Shown: positions 29,828-40,059 of the stretch, one piece after another | Layout: the number at the start of each line of letters is the position of its first letter | Position numbering within the stretch: position 1 is the stretch's first letter | Source: Streptomyces thinghirensis | Lineage (GTDB): Bacteria > Actinomycetota > Actinomycetia > Streptomycetales > Streptomycetaceae | Assembly (NCBI GenBank): GCA_021502835.1 | Contig: JAKFGP010000067.1 | Location: forward strand, 124,001-188,000 | Direction: 5' to 3' | Length of the DNA stretch: 64,000 bases | Made by a program: the position numbers and the translations under genes | The notes under the pieces: generated by a model | Databases searched by the model: none | Told to the model about the DNA's origin: nothing | Seen by the model: only the letters and a program-made list of their open reading frames with translations

Positions 29828-31372
29828 ATGCGGCGCGGACCCTGCGGACGCGGCTCGTCGTCGCGTCGGTGGCGCTGATCGCGGTGGTGTGCGCGGTGAT
29901 CGGGACGGTGACCACGGTGGCTTTGCGGTCGCATCTTTACGAGCAGCTGGACGGGCAGGTGCGGGAGGTGGCCGGGCGGGTGTCCGGGTTCGGGCCGCCC
30001 GGTGTCCCCGAGGCCGGCGGCGGGGACAAGGGGCCGCAGCGGATGGACCTCGACCAGTTCGTCACCCGCCGGACCGCGGCCGCGCGGCACGATCGTCGCC
30101 GAGGTACGGGACGGTGTCGTCGTCGAGGCCGCGTACGGAAAGAAGGACGAGGGGAGCACCGACTCCAGCGGCATGACGGCGGTCCCCTCAGCGAGGGCGG
30201 AGCGGGCCGCGCTGGCCACCGTGGAGCGGGACGGCAGGACGCACACCGTCGACATCCCCGGCCTCGGTGGAGTACCGCGTGGAGTACCGCGACGGCGGCT
30301 ACTACGCCGCCGTACCGACCTCCGGAGTCACCGGCACCATCAACACCCTGATCCTCGTGGAGGCCAGCGTCACCGCCGCCGGTCTCATCGCCGCCTCCCT
30401 CGCCGGTACCGTCATCGTCGGCGTGGCCACCCGCCCCCTGCGCAGGGTCGCCGCCACCGCCACCCGCGTCTCCGAACTCCCCCTGCACGCGGGCGAGGTA
30501 AACCTGGACGAACGCGTCCCGGACTCGCGAGTGCGACCCGCACACCGAGGTCGGAAGGGTGGGCGCCGCGCTCAACCGGATGCTGAACCACGTGCACGGC
30601 GCGCTGCAGCGCACGGCAGGCGAGCGAGACGCGGGTCCGGCAGTTCGTCGCGGACGCCAGCCGCCCAGCTGCGTACGCCCCTCGCCTCCATCCGCGGGTA
30701 CGCCGAACTCACCCGCAGGGGACGGGAACAGGTCGGCCCCGACACCCGGCACGCGCTGGGCCGCATCGAGTCCGAGGCCGGGCGCATGACCCTGCTGGTG
30801 GAGGATCTGCTGCTGCTGGCCCGCCTGGACGCCGGACGGCCGTTGCAGTTCGAGCAGACCGACCTCGTACCGCTCGTCGTGGACACCGTCAGCGACGCCC
30901 GCGCGGCCGGGCTCGACCACAACTGGCGGCTCGACCTGCCCGAGGAACCGGCACTGGTGTCGGCGGACGCCGCCCGGCTCCAGCAGGTGCTGGTCAACCT
31001 GCTGGGCAACGCCCGCAACCACACCCGCCCGGTACGACCGTCACCGCGCGCGTGCGGACCGGCGAAGCGTGGCTGTGCGTCGACGTCGAGGACAACGGGC
31101 AGGGCATCCCGGCCGAGTTGCTGCCGCGCGTCTTCGAACGGTTCGCGCGCGGCGACTCCGCGCGGTCGCGGGCGACCGGCTCGACGGGGCTGGGACTCGC
31201 CATCGTGCAGGCCGTGGCGTCCGCGCACGGCGGTGCCGTGACGGTCGACAGTGTGCCGGGGCGGACGGTCTTCACCGTGCACCTGCCGGCGCTCCCGGTC
31301 GGCGAGACGCAGTGGGCGCCGCACTCACAGGCACGGCACAGCGTCACCACACGGGCACGACAGGGGACTTGA
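29828..31372 (+). CDS. Sensor histidine kinase of the same two-component system
   Basis: N-terminal TM helix (VVASVALIAVVCAVIGTVTT), extracytoplasmic sensor of about 130 residues, second TM (AAGLIAASLAGTVIVGVATR), HAMP-like linker (RPLRRVAATATRVSELPL), HisKA around 30650 (VADASHELRTPLASIRG-type sequence, split by a break), and HATPase with N-box QQVLVNLLGNARNHT, DNGQGIP, F-box FERFARGDS and GLGLAIVQAVASAHGG. About 514 residues. Breaks lie near 29840, 30085, 30190, 30270, 30530, 30615, 30660 and 31030. TGA 31370-31372 begins the hairpin over the next start. Confidence 0.88.
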
Positions 31373-31405
31373 GAAGAGTCGGTCCCATGCGAACCGACTC
31401 TTCTC
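31371..31405 (+). promoter_or_regulatory. Perfect 13-bp hairpin enclosing the ATG of the glycosyltransferase gene
   Basis: GAGAAGAGTCGGT at 31371-31383 and ACCGACTCTTCTC at 31393-31405 enclose the 9-nt loop CCCATGCGA with ATG 31387 inside. It could be a terminator for the kinase gene or a structure that blocks translation of the following gene from this start. Confidence 0.7.
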
Positions 31406-32765
31406 CCGGCTCCCTGCCGGCGCGGGAGCATCTCCCGGCCGCAGGGAGCCGGTACGCCTGTCCTGGACGTAGTGATCCCCGTCTACAACGAGGAGAAGGA
31501 CCTCCGGCCGTGCGTCCTGAGACTGCACGATCACCTGACGCGGACGTTCCCGTACGCCTTCCGCATCACGGTCGCCGACAACGCGTCCACGGACGCCACC
31601 CCGCACGTCGCGGCGCGGCTGGCGGCGGAGCTCGCCGAGGTCACGACCTTTCGGCTGGAGCAGAAGGGGCGCGGCCGGGCCCTGCGGACCGTCTGGTCGG
31701 CCTCCGACGCCCCGGTCCTCGCCTACATGGACGTCGACCTGTCCACCGACCTGAACGCGCTGCTGCCGCTGGTGGCCCCGCTGATATCCGGTCACTCCGG
31801 ACCTCGCGATCGGCTCCCGGCTCGCCCGCAGCTCCCCGGGTGGTGCGCGGCGCCAAGCGGGAGTTCATCTCCCGCTCCTACAACCTCATCCTGCGCGGCT
31901 CCCTCCAGGCCCGCTTCTCCGACGCCCAGTGCGGCTTCAAGGCGATCCGCCGGGACGTGGCCCAGGTGCTGATGCCGCTGGTGGAGGACACCGGCTGGTT
32001 CTTCGACACCGAGATGCTGGTGCTCGCCGAACGCGCCGGGTGCCGGATCCACGAGGTGCCGGTCGACTGGGTCGACGACCCGGACTCGACCGTGCACATC
32101 GTGAAGACGGCGACCGAGGACCTCAAGGGCGTGTGGCGGGTCGGCAAGGCCCTGGCCACCGGCTCGCTGCCGCTGGACCGGCTGGCCCGGCCCTTCGGTG
32201 ACGACCCGCGCGACCGCGACCTGACGGACGTACCGCAGGGGCTGGCCCGCCAACTCGTCGGCTTCTGCGTCGTCGGTGTCCTGTCCACCCTCTTCTACCT
32301 GCTGCTCTACAGCGGCTTCCGCCACTTCGGCGGCCCGCAGTTCGCCAACGCGCTCGCCCTGCTGGTCTCGGCGGTCGCCAACACCGCCGCCAACCGGCGG
32401 CTGACCTTCGGGGTGCGGGGCCGCGGCGGCGCCGTCCGGCACCAGGCGCAGGGGGCTGGTCGTCTTCGGTATCGGTCTCGCCCTGACCGCCGGTTCGCTC
32501 GCCGCCCTGAACGCGGCGACGGCCGACCCGGACCACTCCACCGAGCTGGCGGTGCTGATCGCCGCCAACCTCGCGGCCACCGTGCTGCGCTTCCTGCTCT
32601 TCCGCGCCTGGGTGTTCCCGGACGCGCCGCCCGCGGGTGGACGCGCCGCTGATCGCGCACCGGTCGGACGAGCGGCTTCCGGAGCCGTACCGCACCTGGA
32701 GCGACGCCACCGTGCGCCTGCAGCCGGTGCCCCCCGCCGACACCGACCCGAGGGACGGACGATGA
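31387..32765 (+). CDS. GT2 glycosyltransferase fused to a GtrA-like membrane domain
   Basis: Polyprenol-phosphate mannosyl/glucosyltransferase-like. The GT-A domain contains VVIPVYNEEKDLRPCVLRLH, VADNASTDATPHVAARLA, then AYMDVDLSTDLNALLPLVAP (DxD-type motif), and QCGFKAIRRDVAQ with GWFFDTEMLVLAER. From about residue 280 a four-helix GtrA domain follows: LVGFCVVGVLSTLFYLLLYS, NTAANRRLTFGVRG and VLRFLLFRAWVFPDA. About 458 residues. It probably makes a lipid-linked sugar donor for the next gene. Start: ATG 31387 lies in a hairpin loop. A later start near residue 20 is possible. Stop overlaps the next ATG (ATGA). Confidence 0.85.
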
Positions 32766-35002
32766 CGACGCACTACGAGCCGGACGACCCGCGCGGGGGA
32801 CGCGCGACCCCGGACGGCCAGGACGGGGCACCACCCCCGGCGCCGCCCGCCCCGTCGCCGCGCCCGCTACCGCGCCGCCGCCACGCGGAGCCACGGCGGC
32901 CCCGCCTCCGCGGACTGTGGCGGGGCCGCCCCCGAGGACCCCCGCTGGGTGCGCCCGGCCTTCCTCGGCCTGCTGCTGGCCACCGCCCTGCTCTACCTCT
33001 ACGACCTGAGCGCCTCGGGCTACGCCAACTCCTTCTACTCGGCCGCCGTGCAGGCGGGCGGCCAGTCCTGGAAGGCGTTCTTCTTCGGCTCGCTCGACGC
33101 CGCGAACGCCATCACCGTCGACAAGCCCCCGGCCGCGCTGTGGCCGATGGCGCTGGCGGTGCGGATCTTCGGGCTGAGCTCTGTGGTCGATCCTGGTCCC
33201 CGAGGTGCTGATGGGCGTCGCGACGGTCGCCGTCGTGTACGCGGCGGTGCGCCGCCGGTTCAGTCCCGCGGCCGGGCTGATCGCCGGTGCCGTACTGGCG
33301 CTGACGCCCGTCGCGGCGCTGATGTTCCGGTTCAACAACCCGGACGCGCTGCTGGCGCTGCTGATGTCCGTCACCTGCTACCTCGTCGTCCGCGCGCTGG
33401 AGGACGGCCGGACCGAGTGGCTGGTGTGGGCCGGCGTCGCGATCGGCTTCGCCTTCCTCGCGAAGACCCTCCAGGCCTTTCTCATCCTGCCCGCGCTCGC
33501 CCCTCGTCTACGGCGTCTGCGCGCCGGTGCGGCTGAGGAAGCGGCTGGGACAGCTGGCCCCTGGCGACCGTCGCGATCGTCGTCTCCGGGGGCTGGTGGG
33601 TCGCGGTCGTCGAGCTGTGGCCGGCCTCGTCACGCCCGTACGTCGGCGGCTCGCAGAACAACAGCTTCCTGGAGCTGACCTTCGGCTACAACGGCCTCGG
33701 CCGGCTCAACGGCGAGGAGACCGGCAGCGTCGGGGGCGGCGGTACCGGGCGGCGCCGGCGGCGGGCAGTGGGGCGAGACCGGCTGGGACCGGATGTTCAA
33801 CGCCGAGATCGGCGGCCAGATCTCCCTGGCTGCTCCCGGCCGCCCTCGTCCTGCTCGTCGCGGGCCTGATCGCCACGCGGCGCGGCGGCCGTCCCGACCC
33901 GGCTCGCGCGTCCTTCCTGGTCTGGGGCGGCTCGCTGCTGATGACCACGGCCGTCTTCAGCTACATGGCGGGCATCTTCCACCAGTACTACACGGTGGCC
34001 CTCGCGCCCTACCTGGCGGCCGTGGTCGGCATGGGCGCGGCGGCGCTGTGGGAGCGGCGCGCGCGGAGCTGGGCGTCCTCACCCTCGCCGCGACCGTCAC
34101 GGCGACCCGCGGCCTGGGGTATGTCCTGCTCAACCGCACGCCCGGCTACCTGCCCTGGCTGAAGTGGCTGGTCCTCGTCGGCGGTCTGGTCGCCGCGCTC
34201 GGGCTGGTCTTCGCCGGACGGCTGGGGCGGCGGCTCGCTCCGGCGGTGGCGGGACTGGGCCTCGTGGTGTCGCTGGCGGCACCCACCGCGTACACGCTGA
34301 GCACCGTGCAGGAGGGGCACAGCGGCTCCATCGTCACGGCCGGCCCGGCAGGCGCGAGCATGATGGGCGGCCCGGGCGGTGGCGGCGGTGGTGGCCGTGG
34401 TGGTGATCCCGGGGGCGGCGGCTTCCCCGGCGGCGGAAACGCGCCCGGCGGGCAGGCACAGGGCCAGGGCGCTCCCGGCAACGGCGGCTTCCCCGGAGGC
34501 GCACCGGGCCAGAACGGCCGGACGGCTCCCGACGGCCAGACGGCTCCGAACGGCCGGACAGCCCCGAGGCGGCCAGACGGGCCGGACCGGCGAGCGCGGT
34601 GGCAGCATGGCCGGAAGGCGCCGGCATGGGCGGTCTGCTCAACGGCGCCCAGGTCGACGCCGAGGCCAGAAGCTGCTGGAGACCGACGCCGACCGGTACA
34701 CCTGGGTCGCCGCCGCGATCGGCTCCCAGAACGCCGCGAGCTACCAGCTCGGCACCGGCGACCCGGTGATGGCGATCGGCGGCTTCAACGGCACGGACCC
34801 GTCGCCGACGTTGGCCCAGTTCGAGAAGTACGTGGCGGACGGAAGGATCCACTACTTCATCGGAGGCGGCGGCGCGGGCGGCGGCGGCACGGTCGGCGAC
34901 TCCGGCACCTCGTCGCAGATCACGGCGTGGGTCGAGGCCAACTTCGAGGAGGTCACGGTCAGCTCGGCCACCTTCCACGACCTCACGCAGCCGACGAACT
35001 GA
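32762..35002 (+). CDS. GT39/ArnT-like membrane mannosyl- or aminoarabinosyl-type glycosyltransferase
   Basis: About 746 residues. After a Pro/Arg-rich cytoplasmic tail come the first TM and the catalytic loop (FFFGSLDAANAITVDKPPAA with the Asp-containing DKPP motif), then a polytopic region (LIAGAVLALTPVAALMFRFN, NNPDALLALLMSV and later helices through VVSLAAPTAYTLS). A Gly/Ala/Gln-rich linker (34370-34600, GGGGGGRGG and NGRTAP repeats) leads to an extracytoplasmic C-terminal domain (YTWVAAAIGSQNAASYQLGT). It transfers sugar from a polyprenol phosphate, which the GT2-GtrA partner would supply. Breaks lie near 32930, 33190, 33505, 33560, 33735, 33830, 34070, 34575 and 34665. Confidence 0.85.
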
Positions 35003-35021
35003 GCCGGGAAAGCCCTGCTGT

Positions 35022-35049
35022 ACAGCGTATAGTGCTCCCTATACGCTGT
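35022..35049. promoter_or_regulatory. Palindromic operator upstream of the DHA2 exporter
   Basis: ACAGCGTATAG at 35022-35032 and CTATACGCTGT at 35039-35049 form a perfect 11-bp inverted repeat with a 6-bp spacer, ending 5 bp before ATG 35055. TATAG/TATAC cores overlap a likely -10. The TetR-family gene at 36711 is the natural candidate to bind it. Confidence 0.8.
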
Positions 35050-35054
35050 ATGGC

Positions 35055-36561
35055 ATGACGACGTCCTCCCAGGAACGGGAAACCGTGCCGCGGTCCAGGG
35101 CCACCCGCGGCGTTGGCTGATCCTCGGTGTCATCAGCCTCGCCCAGCTGACCGTGGTGCTGGACAACACCGTGCTCAACGTGGCCATCCCCTCGCTCACC
35201 GACGAGCTCGGCGCGGCCACCTCGGACATCCAGTGGATGATCAACGCCTACTCGCTGGTCAGTCCGGCCTGCTGCTCACCGCCGGGCAGCGCGGCCGACC
35301 GCTACGGCCGCAAGAAGATGCTGGCCGCGGGGCCTCGCCCTGTTCGGCCTGGGCTCGCTGGCGGCGGGACTCGCGGACACCACCGGCCAGTTGATCGCGG
35401 CGCGGGCCGGGATGGGCGTCGGCGGCGCGTTGCTGCTGACCACCACGCTCGCCGTGGTCATACAGACTATTCGCGCCGCGCGGAGCACGCGAAGGCGATC
35501 GGTATCTGGAGCGCGGTCAGCGCCCTCGGCTTCGCGTGCGGACCGCTGATCGGCGGTTTCATGCTGGACCACTTCTGGTCGGGCGCGATCTTCCTGATCA
35601 ATCTGCCGGTCGTGGCGCTCGGCCTGGTCGCGGTGGTGACCCTGGTCCCGGAGTCGAAGAACCGGCAGGGCGACCGCCCGACCTGCTCGGCGCCGTACTC
35701 TCCACGATCTGGCATGACCGCACTGGTCTACGCGATCATCTCCGGCCCCGAGCACGGCTGGACGTCGGGCCCGGTGCTCGCCACGGCGGCCGTCGCGGTC
35801 GGGTGCTCGCGCTCTTCGGGTACTGGGAGCCCCGCATCCCGTATCCCATGCTCGACCTGGCCTTCTTCCGCAACCAGCGGTTCACGGGCGCGGTGGCCGG
35901 GCTGGTGCTGATCACCTTCGGCATGGGCGGCGCGCTCTTCCTGCTCACCCAGCACCTGCAGTTCGTGCTCGGGTACGGCCCGCTGGAGGCGGGGCTGGCC
36001 ACCGCGCCGCTGGCGCTGACCGTGGTGCTGCTGAACTTCTCCGGGGTGGCGGCGAAGTGGCTGGCCAGGCTGGGCACACCGGTGGCGGTGCTGCTCAGCA
36101 TGGTGCTGATGTCGACGGGCCTGGTGGCCATCGCCACGCTCACCGGCGAGGGGCTACGGCGGCACGCTGCTGGGGCTGCTGCTGATCGGCGTGGGCTGCG
36201 CGCTCGGCAACCCGGCCATGGCGCACGCGATCATGAGCTCGATTCCGCCGGCCAAGGCGGGGTCGGCGCGGGCATCAACGGTACGTTGGCGGAGTTCGGC
36301 AACGGGCTGGGCGTGGCGGTGCTGGGCGCGGTGCTCAACTCGCGGTTCGCGGCGCTGGTGCCGGTGGCGGCGGCGTCGTTGCCGGCGGCGTTGGCCTCGG
36401 CGCGGGGGGAGGCGGAACGGGGGCGGGTGATCGACGCGTTCTCCTCCGGACTGGAGCGCAGTCAGTTGGTGGGGGCGGTGGCGGTGCTGCTCGGCGGGGT
36501 GGTGGCGGCGGTGTTGTTGCGCAGGGCGGAGCGGGCAGACTGGGAGACTGCGGACGACTAG
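35055..36561 (+). CDS. DHA2-family (EmrB/QacA) drug exporter
   Basis: Fourteen-helix MFS transporter of about 500 residues: WLILGVISLAQLTVVLDNTV with the DHA2 motif LDNTVLNVAIPSL, motif A region AADRYGRKKML, motif C-like GFACGPLIGGFMLDHFW, then FLINLPVVALGLVAVVTLVP and LFLLTQHLQFVLGYGPLEAG. Inner membrane, proton-driven efflux, substrate unknown. Breaks lie near 35110, 35270, 35330, 35470, 35680, 35805, 36155 and 36260. Followed by a dispersed repeat and a TetR gene in the same orientation, presumably its regulator. Confidence 0.88.
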
Positions 36562-36578
36562 GAGCTCGGGGCGTCGGT

Positions 36579-36669
36579 GATCTCGCGCGGCTGCGGGCCG
36601 TTCGTGGTTGATCGCGCCCACGCGGCGGAGCCGCACATCGATGCGGCCCCGCGCCCCTTTCAGGGGCGC
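36579..36669. repeat. Dispersed Streptomyces intergenic repeat with terminal hairpin
   Basis: The stretch from GATCTCGCGCGGCTGCGG through CGCCCACGCGGCGGAGCC to the hairpin GCGCCCCTTTCAGGGGCGC (36651-36669) resembles an intergenic repeat I have seen in many Streptomyces genomes. Between the exporter and TetR genes, it probably acts as terminator. Confidence 0.6.
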
Positions 36670-36710
36670 TCAGCGTGACCGGCGTTCGATGTGTCGAGGA
36701 GAATGCACGC

Positions 36711-37464
36711 ATGGCGAAGGCAGGCCAGGGGCCGCGGGCCAGTGTCTGGCTGGCGGACGAGGGCCGGCGTGGCGGGCGGCGCGGCGGGCAGCCGTCCGGG
36801 CTGGACCGGGAGCGGATCACCGAGGTCACCGTCCGGCTGCTGGACGCCGAGGGCCTGGCCAGTTCTCCATGCGCCGCCTGGCCGCCGAGCTGGACGTCAC
36901 CGCGATGTCCGTCTACTGGTACGTCGACACCAAGGACGAGCTGCTCGAACTCGCCCTCGACGCCGTCTACGGCGAGCTGCGCCACCCCGGCCCGGAGGCC
37001 GGCGAGGACTGGCGCGCGCAGCTGCGCACGCTGGCCCGGGAGAACCGCAGGCTGCTGGTGCGCCACCCTGGATGTCCCGGCTGACCGGCACCTACCTCAA
37101 CATCGGGCCCCACTCGCTGGCCTTCTCCCGCCAGGTGCAGGGCGTCATGCGTCGCAGCGGTCTGCCCGCGCACCGGCTGACCGGCGCCATCTCCGCCGTC
37201 TTCCAGTTCGCCTACGGCTACGGCACGATCGAGGGCCACCTCCTCGCCCGGGCCGCGGACACCGGTATGAGCCCGGACGACTACTTCCAGGACTCCATGA
37301 ACGCGGTGGCCGAGTCGCCGGACAACGCGGACGTCATCGAGGAGTCCCGGGCGATCATGTCGGCCAGCGGCGGCGACACGATCGCCGAGATGCTGGACCG
37401 GGACTTCGAGTTCGCGCTGGACCTGCTCGTGGCGGGCATCGAGGCGATGGTCGAACGAGGGTGA
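36711..37464 (+). CDS. TetR-family regulator (TetR_C class) downstream of the exporter
   Basis: ATG 36711. After a basic Gly/Arg-rich N-terminus (GGRRGGQPSGLDRERITEVT) come the TetR HTH (MRRLAAELDVTAMSVYWYVD, then KDELLELALDAVYGEL) and a long all-helical ligand domain (LVAGIEAMVERG at the end). The sequence AAELDVTAMSVYWYV is the signature of the tetracycline-repressor-like subgroup. About 250 residues. Breaks lie near 36865 and 37065. Likely represses the DHA2 gene through the palindrome at 35022-35049. Confidence 0.85.
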
Positions 37465-37465
37465 G

Positions 37466-37936
37466 TCAGCCGTCCGCCGCGAGCCGCGCCGGGAAGCCGC
37501 CCGTCGCCACCGGCCCCCACTTCTCCGGTGTCACCCGAATGATCGACTTTCCCTGCTCGACCATGGCCTGCCGGTACTCGTCCCAGTCGGGGTGCTCGCC
37601 CGCGATGTTGCGGTAGTACTCCACGAGCGGCTCCACGGAGTCGGGCGTGTCGATGACCTCCGCCGTGCCGTCGATCTGGACCCAGGGGCCGTTCCACTCG
37701 TCGCTGAGCACGATGAGGCTGACCCGCGGGTCGCGGTGCGCGCTGCGGGTCTTGGCCCGCTCCGGGTAGGTGGAGACCACGATCCGGCCGGAGTCGTCGA
37801 CCCCGCAGGTCAGCGGCGATCCCTGCGGGCTGCCGTCGGCCCGCCGGGTCAGCAGGACCGCCCGGTGCCGGGGGCGTACGAAGTCCAGCAGCTCGGCCAG
37901 GGAGACACGGGTGTTCGTCGCGATGTTCGGTGCCAT
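37466..37936 (-). CDS. PPOX-class F420-dependent enzyme / pyridoxamine oxidase-fold protein
   Basis: About 156 residues of split beta-barrel fold in one intact frame: VSLAELLDFVRPRHRAVLLT, GSPQGSPLTCGVDDSGRIVV, RAKTRSAHRDPRVSLIVLSD, then WVQIDGTAEVIDTPDSVEPL and YRQAMVEQGKSIIRVTPEKW. This pattern matches the PPOX class F420-dependent family of actinobacteria, with KTRSAHRDPRVSL shaping the cofactor phosphate site. Substrate unknown. Start ATG 37936. Convergent with the TetR gene, whose stop lies 2 bp away. Confidence 0.87.
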   Translation of the reverse strand: MAPNIATNTRVSLAELLDFVRPRHRAVLLTRRADGSPQGSPLTCGVDDSGRIVVSTYPERAKTRSAHRDPRVSLIVLSDEWNGPWVQIDGTAEVIDTPDSVEPLVEYYRNIAGEHPDWDEYRQAMVEQGKSIIRVTPEKWGPVATGGFPARLAADG

Positions 37937-38370
37937 GCCGCCAGCCTGAGCGCGGCCCCGCGCGCCCGGCCCGCCGCCCGGCCGCTGTCCGGGACGCCCT
38001 CCGGGGCTCCCTCCGGACGCAGCGCCTCCGCCAGGTTGTCGTACACCGGCACGTCACGGCGCAGCCCGGACAGTTCCAGGACGCGGCTCGGCACGCCCTT
38101 CGGGGCGGCCACCACCCGCAGCCGGGTGTGCCGGTGGGTGCGGCGGCGTACCTCGGCGAGGAGGCGGACGCCCTGGGAGTCCATGAAGCGGGTCGCGGTC
38201 AGGTCCAGGACGAGGACGCGCAGGCCGTCGGAGTGGTGGTCCACCGCGGTCATGATCAGGGGCAGCAGGCCCGTGGCGTTGCAGAAGTCGATCTCGGTGG
38301 GCAGCGCGAGTACGGCGTAGCCGGGCGGATCACACGGCTCGCAGGGTTGTGGGAGGAAGGTCACCGTCAC
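37849..38370 (-). CDS. STAS-domain anti-sigma factor antagonist
   Basis: The domain is complete: GYAVLALPTEIDFCNATGLL, RVLVLDLTATRFMDSQGVRL (phosphorylatable Ser in DSQGV), then HTRLRVVAAPKGVPSRVLEL and LRRDVPVYDNLAEALR. This is a SpoIIAA/RsbV-type partner-switching protein whose Ser is phosphorylated by a HATPase anti-sigma factor. The domain ends near 38010. The open frame continues over the PPOX start to 37849, probably because an indel removed the true stop around 37940-37980. Start ATG 38370 or the V at codon 2-3. Confidence 0.8.
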   Translation of the reverse strand: MTVTFLPQPCEPCDPPGYAVLALPTEIDFCNATGLLPLIMTAVDHHSDGLRVLVLDLTATRFMDSQGVRLLAEVRRRTHRHTRLRVVAAPKGVPSRVLELSGLRRDVPVYDNLAEALRPEGAPEGVPDSGRAAGRARGAALRLAAWHRTSRRTPVSPWPSCWTSYAPGTGRSC

Positions 38371-38601
38371 TCACCTGACAGACGTCAGCCGGCTTCCGGT
38401 CGAGGCCGCTTCCTGACCCGGCCCCCATTCCATCACGCCGTCGACGGGGCGGGGGAGGTGCCCGCCGCTCCTTCGGTCGGGCGTCACCGGCAGGCAACCA
38501 AGCAGCTAAAGTGCTGTTCGTCCTGTGCTCGCAGTCGGGAATGTGCTGCGGAGCTCTCCTGCGCACGGCCATTTGGCCGCGCACTGCCGAAGAGGTTCGT
38601 G

Positions 38602-39362
38602 GTGGCTGCGTCCGAATTTACTGATTTGCCGCGTTTTCCGGTGGGCTTCGAGCTGGCCGAGGCCCTGACGTCGGCGGCTCAGCGGCTGCACGCCACGGGC
38701 ACCCCGGACGACACCCTGAACGCCGCCGGTCGAGCTGGCGGTGCGCCTGCTGCTCCGGGCGCGGAGCACGCGGGCATCTCGGAGATCCAGCGCGGCAGCC
38801 GACTGCGCACCCTCGCCTGGACCGACGAGTCCGTACGGTTCGCGGCCGAGCCCCGGCACGGCGGCGGCCGTGAGCCGCATCCGGACTGGGAGCGGCTGTG
38901 GACCACGCCCGTGGTCCGGACGGACGACAGCGAGGCCGACGGCGGCGGCAACGCCCTCTCCGGCCTGGGCCTGCGTTCCGCGCTGTCCCTGCGGCTGCGC
39001 GCCGACCGGCGCCGTCTGACCGTGCTGACGGCGTACGCCCCGCAAGCCGCAGGCCTTCGGCGAGGACGCCACCCGCATCGGGCCGGCTGTTCACCGCGCA
39101 CGTCTCCATCGCCCTGGACTCGGCGACCGTGCGCGAGCAGCTCACCGAGGCCATGCGCACCCGGGACCTGATCGGCCAGGCCACCGGCATTCTCATGGAG
39201 CGGATGGACATCGACGCGGCCGGCGCCTTCGACTCCCTGGTGAAGGCATCGCAGCGGGAGAACGTGAAACTGCGCGACCTCGCCCGCCGCATCGTCGACG
39301 CGAACACGGGCGCGGGGGACGAGGCGTGGGCGAGCGGTGACGGGATATCCGTACGGGCATGA
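38602..39362 (+). CDS. GAF-ANTAR regulator 1
   Basis: About 253 residues. The GAF domain spans the first 150 (FELAEALTSAAQRLHATGTP, AGISEIQRGSRLRTLAWTDE). The ANTAR RNA-binding domain is C-terminal: RTRDLIGQATGILMERMDID and FDSLVKASQRENVKLRDLAR, the two-helix plus ANTAR Ala/Arg pattern. ANTAR proteins bind paired hexaloop hairpins in mRNA leaders and cause antitermination. GTG 38602 (or 38599) with AGAGG upstream. Breaks lie near 38735, 39055 and 39080. The stop overlaps the start of the next GAF-ANTAR gene (ATGA), so they form an operon. Confidence 0.85.
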
Positions 39363-40059
39363 CCTCGGAGATCCGCGACACGCTGGACCACGCGATAGCG
39401 CGCAGCCAGGGTCTCGACACCCTGCTGCGTGACCTGACCGACCGCGCGGTCGGTCAGGTGCCCGGCGCCGTCGCCTGCTCGGTGACAGTGCGCCGTGCCG
39501 ACCGGCTGATGACCCTGGCGGGCAGCTCCGGTCTGCCCAGCGGGCTGGACCTGCGGCAGTACGAGAACGGCTCGGGCCCCTGTGTGGACGCGGCCGAGAC
39601 GGAGAGCCCCCGGTACGCCCCGGACCTGGCCACCGAGACCCGCTGGCCCGCGTACACGGAGTACGCGCTGGCCACCGGCGTGCGCTGCGTACTGGCGCTG
39701 CCGCTGGCCGTCGAGGGCGAGACGGGCGCCGCGCTCAACTTCTACGGCCTGGAACCCGACTCGCTGGCCGAGGGGCGTGAAGCCGCCCGCACCTTCGCGG
39801 AGCGGGCCGCGGACGCCGTGAACGAGGCCCTGCGTCTGGAGCGGCGGCAGGCGTCGGCCGCCGATGTGCGCACCGCCCTGCTCTCCCGCAGCGTCATCGA
39901 CCAGGCGGTCGGCATGCTCATGGCCCGGAGCGGATCGACGCCCACCGGGCACTGGAGCGGCTGCGCCGGGCCTCGCAGCACCGGAACGTCAAGCTCCGGG
40001 ACCTGTGCGGCGAGCTGGTGGCCCGGGCGTCCGGCGGCGCCTCACACGGCCGGCAGTGA
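39359..40059 (+). CDS. GAF-ANTAR regulator 2
   Basis: About 233 residues: GAF domain (LDTLLRDLTDRAVGQVPGAV, SSGLPSGLDLRQYENGSGPC) with a Cys at the GPCVDA motif common to the family, VRCVLALPLAVEGETGAALN, then ANTAR (SVIDQAVGMLMAR, continuing after a break near 39930 as ALERLRRASQHRNVKLRDL). Stop TGA 40057. It overlaps the convergent YceI gene by 18 bp. The two ANTAR proteins may act together or respond to different GAF ligands. Confidence 0.85.

Noticed and set aside
27225..30176. A 983-residue open frame covering several genes
   Set aside because: It merges off-frame reading of the DUF2797 gene with in-frame parts of the amidohydrolase and response regulator. It is a product of GC-rich stop-poor sequence.
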